DNA from: Methanomicrobiales archaeon
GTDB taxonomy: Archaea; Halobacteriota; Methanomicrobia; Methanomicrobiales; JACTUA01
Direction of reading: 5' to 3'
Assembly (NCBI GenBank): GCA_028678715.1
Contig: JAJRCY010000074.1
Span: forward strand, 1-5,382
DNA: 5,382 nt
In this document: piece by piece, positions 5,381-5,382 of the stretch
Layout of the letters: every line of letters begins with the position of its first letter
How positions within the stretch are numbered: the stretch's first letter is position 1
The notes under the pieces: model-generated
What the model saw: only the letters and a program-made list of their open reading frames with translations
The model's database searches: none
What the model was told of the DNA's origin: nothing
Translations under genes and position numbers: made by a program

Positions 5381-5382
5381 AT

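Overview
The window looks like part of the chromosome of a hydrogenotrophic methanogen, most likely of the order Methanomicrobiales; genus is not resolvable from sequence alone. Reasons: a GC-rich genome with archaeal promoter (TATA/BRE) and GGTGA-type ribosome binding sites, an archaeal PIN-domain ATPase, an archaeal-type prepilin peptidase, a stand-alone archaeal HisI, and a soluble [NiFe] hydrogenase whose two subunits resemble the methyl-viologen (F420-non-reducing) Mvh type.

Layout. Bases 1-509 (minus) hold the N-terminal part of a PIN-domain ATPase that runs off the left edge. Bases 510-991 are a 482-base gap. Its left part carries a good minus-strand promoter for the PIN gene, with an 8-bp inverted repeat at the predicted transcription start. 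Its right part (about 677-942) is a mosaic of very G/C-rich inverted repeats, including two diverged direct copies of one element. Bases 992-2137 (minus) are a two-gene unit, prepilin peptidase then hisI, separated by 3 nt. Bases 2138-2232 are a short divergent promoter region. Bases 2233-5360 (plus) are a compact operon: 2x[4Fe-4S] ferredoxin, V4R-like cysteine-containing protein, hydrogenase small subunit, hydrogenase large subunit. All junctions overlap or lie within 7 nt. A ribosome binding site and GTG at the right edge suggest the operon continues.

How the plus-strand genes may work together. The large subunit carries the NiFe site, and the small subunit carries cysteines for a chain of three [4Fe-4S] clusters. 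The ferredoxin could take or pass electrons. Typical mvh clusters start with mvhD, the adaptor to heterodisulfide reductase; here that place is taken by a ferredoxin and a V4R-like protein. This substitution is the most interesting point in the window: it suggests either a different electron partner for the hydrogenase or an H2/redox-sensing arrangement. Both ideas are inference. The remaining genes (PIN ATPase, peptidase, HisI) are ordinary archaeal housekeeping functions.
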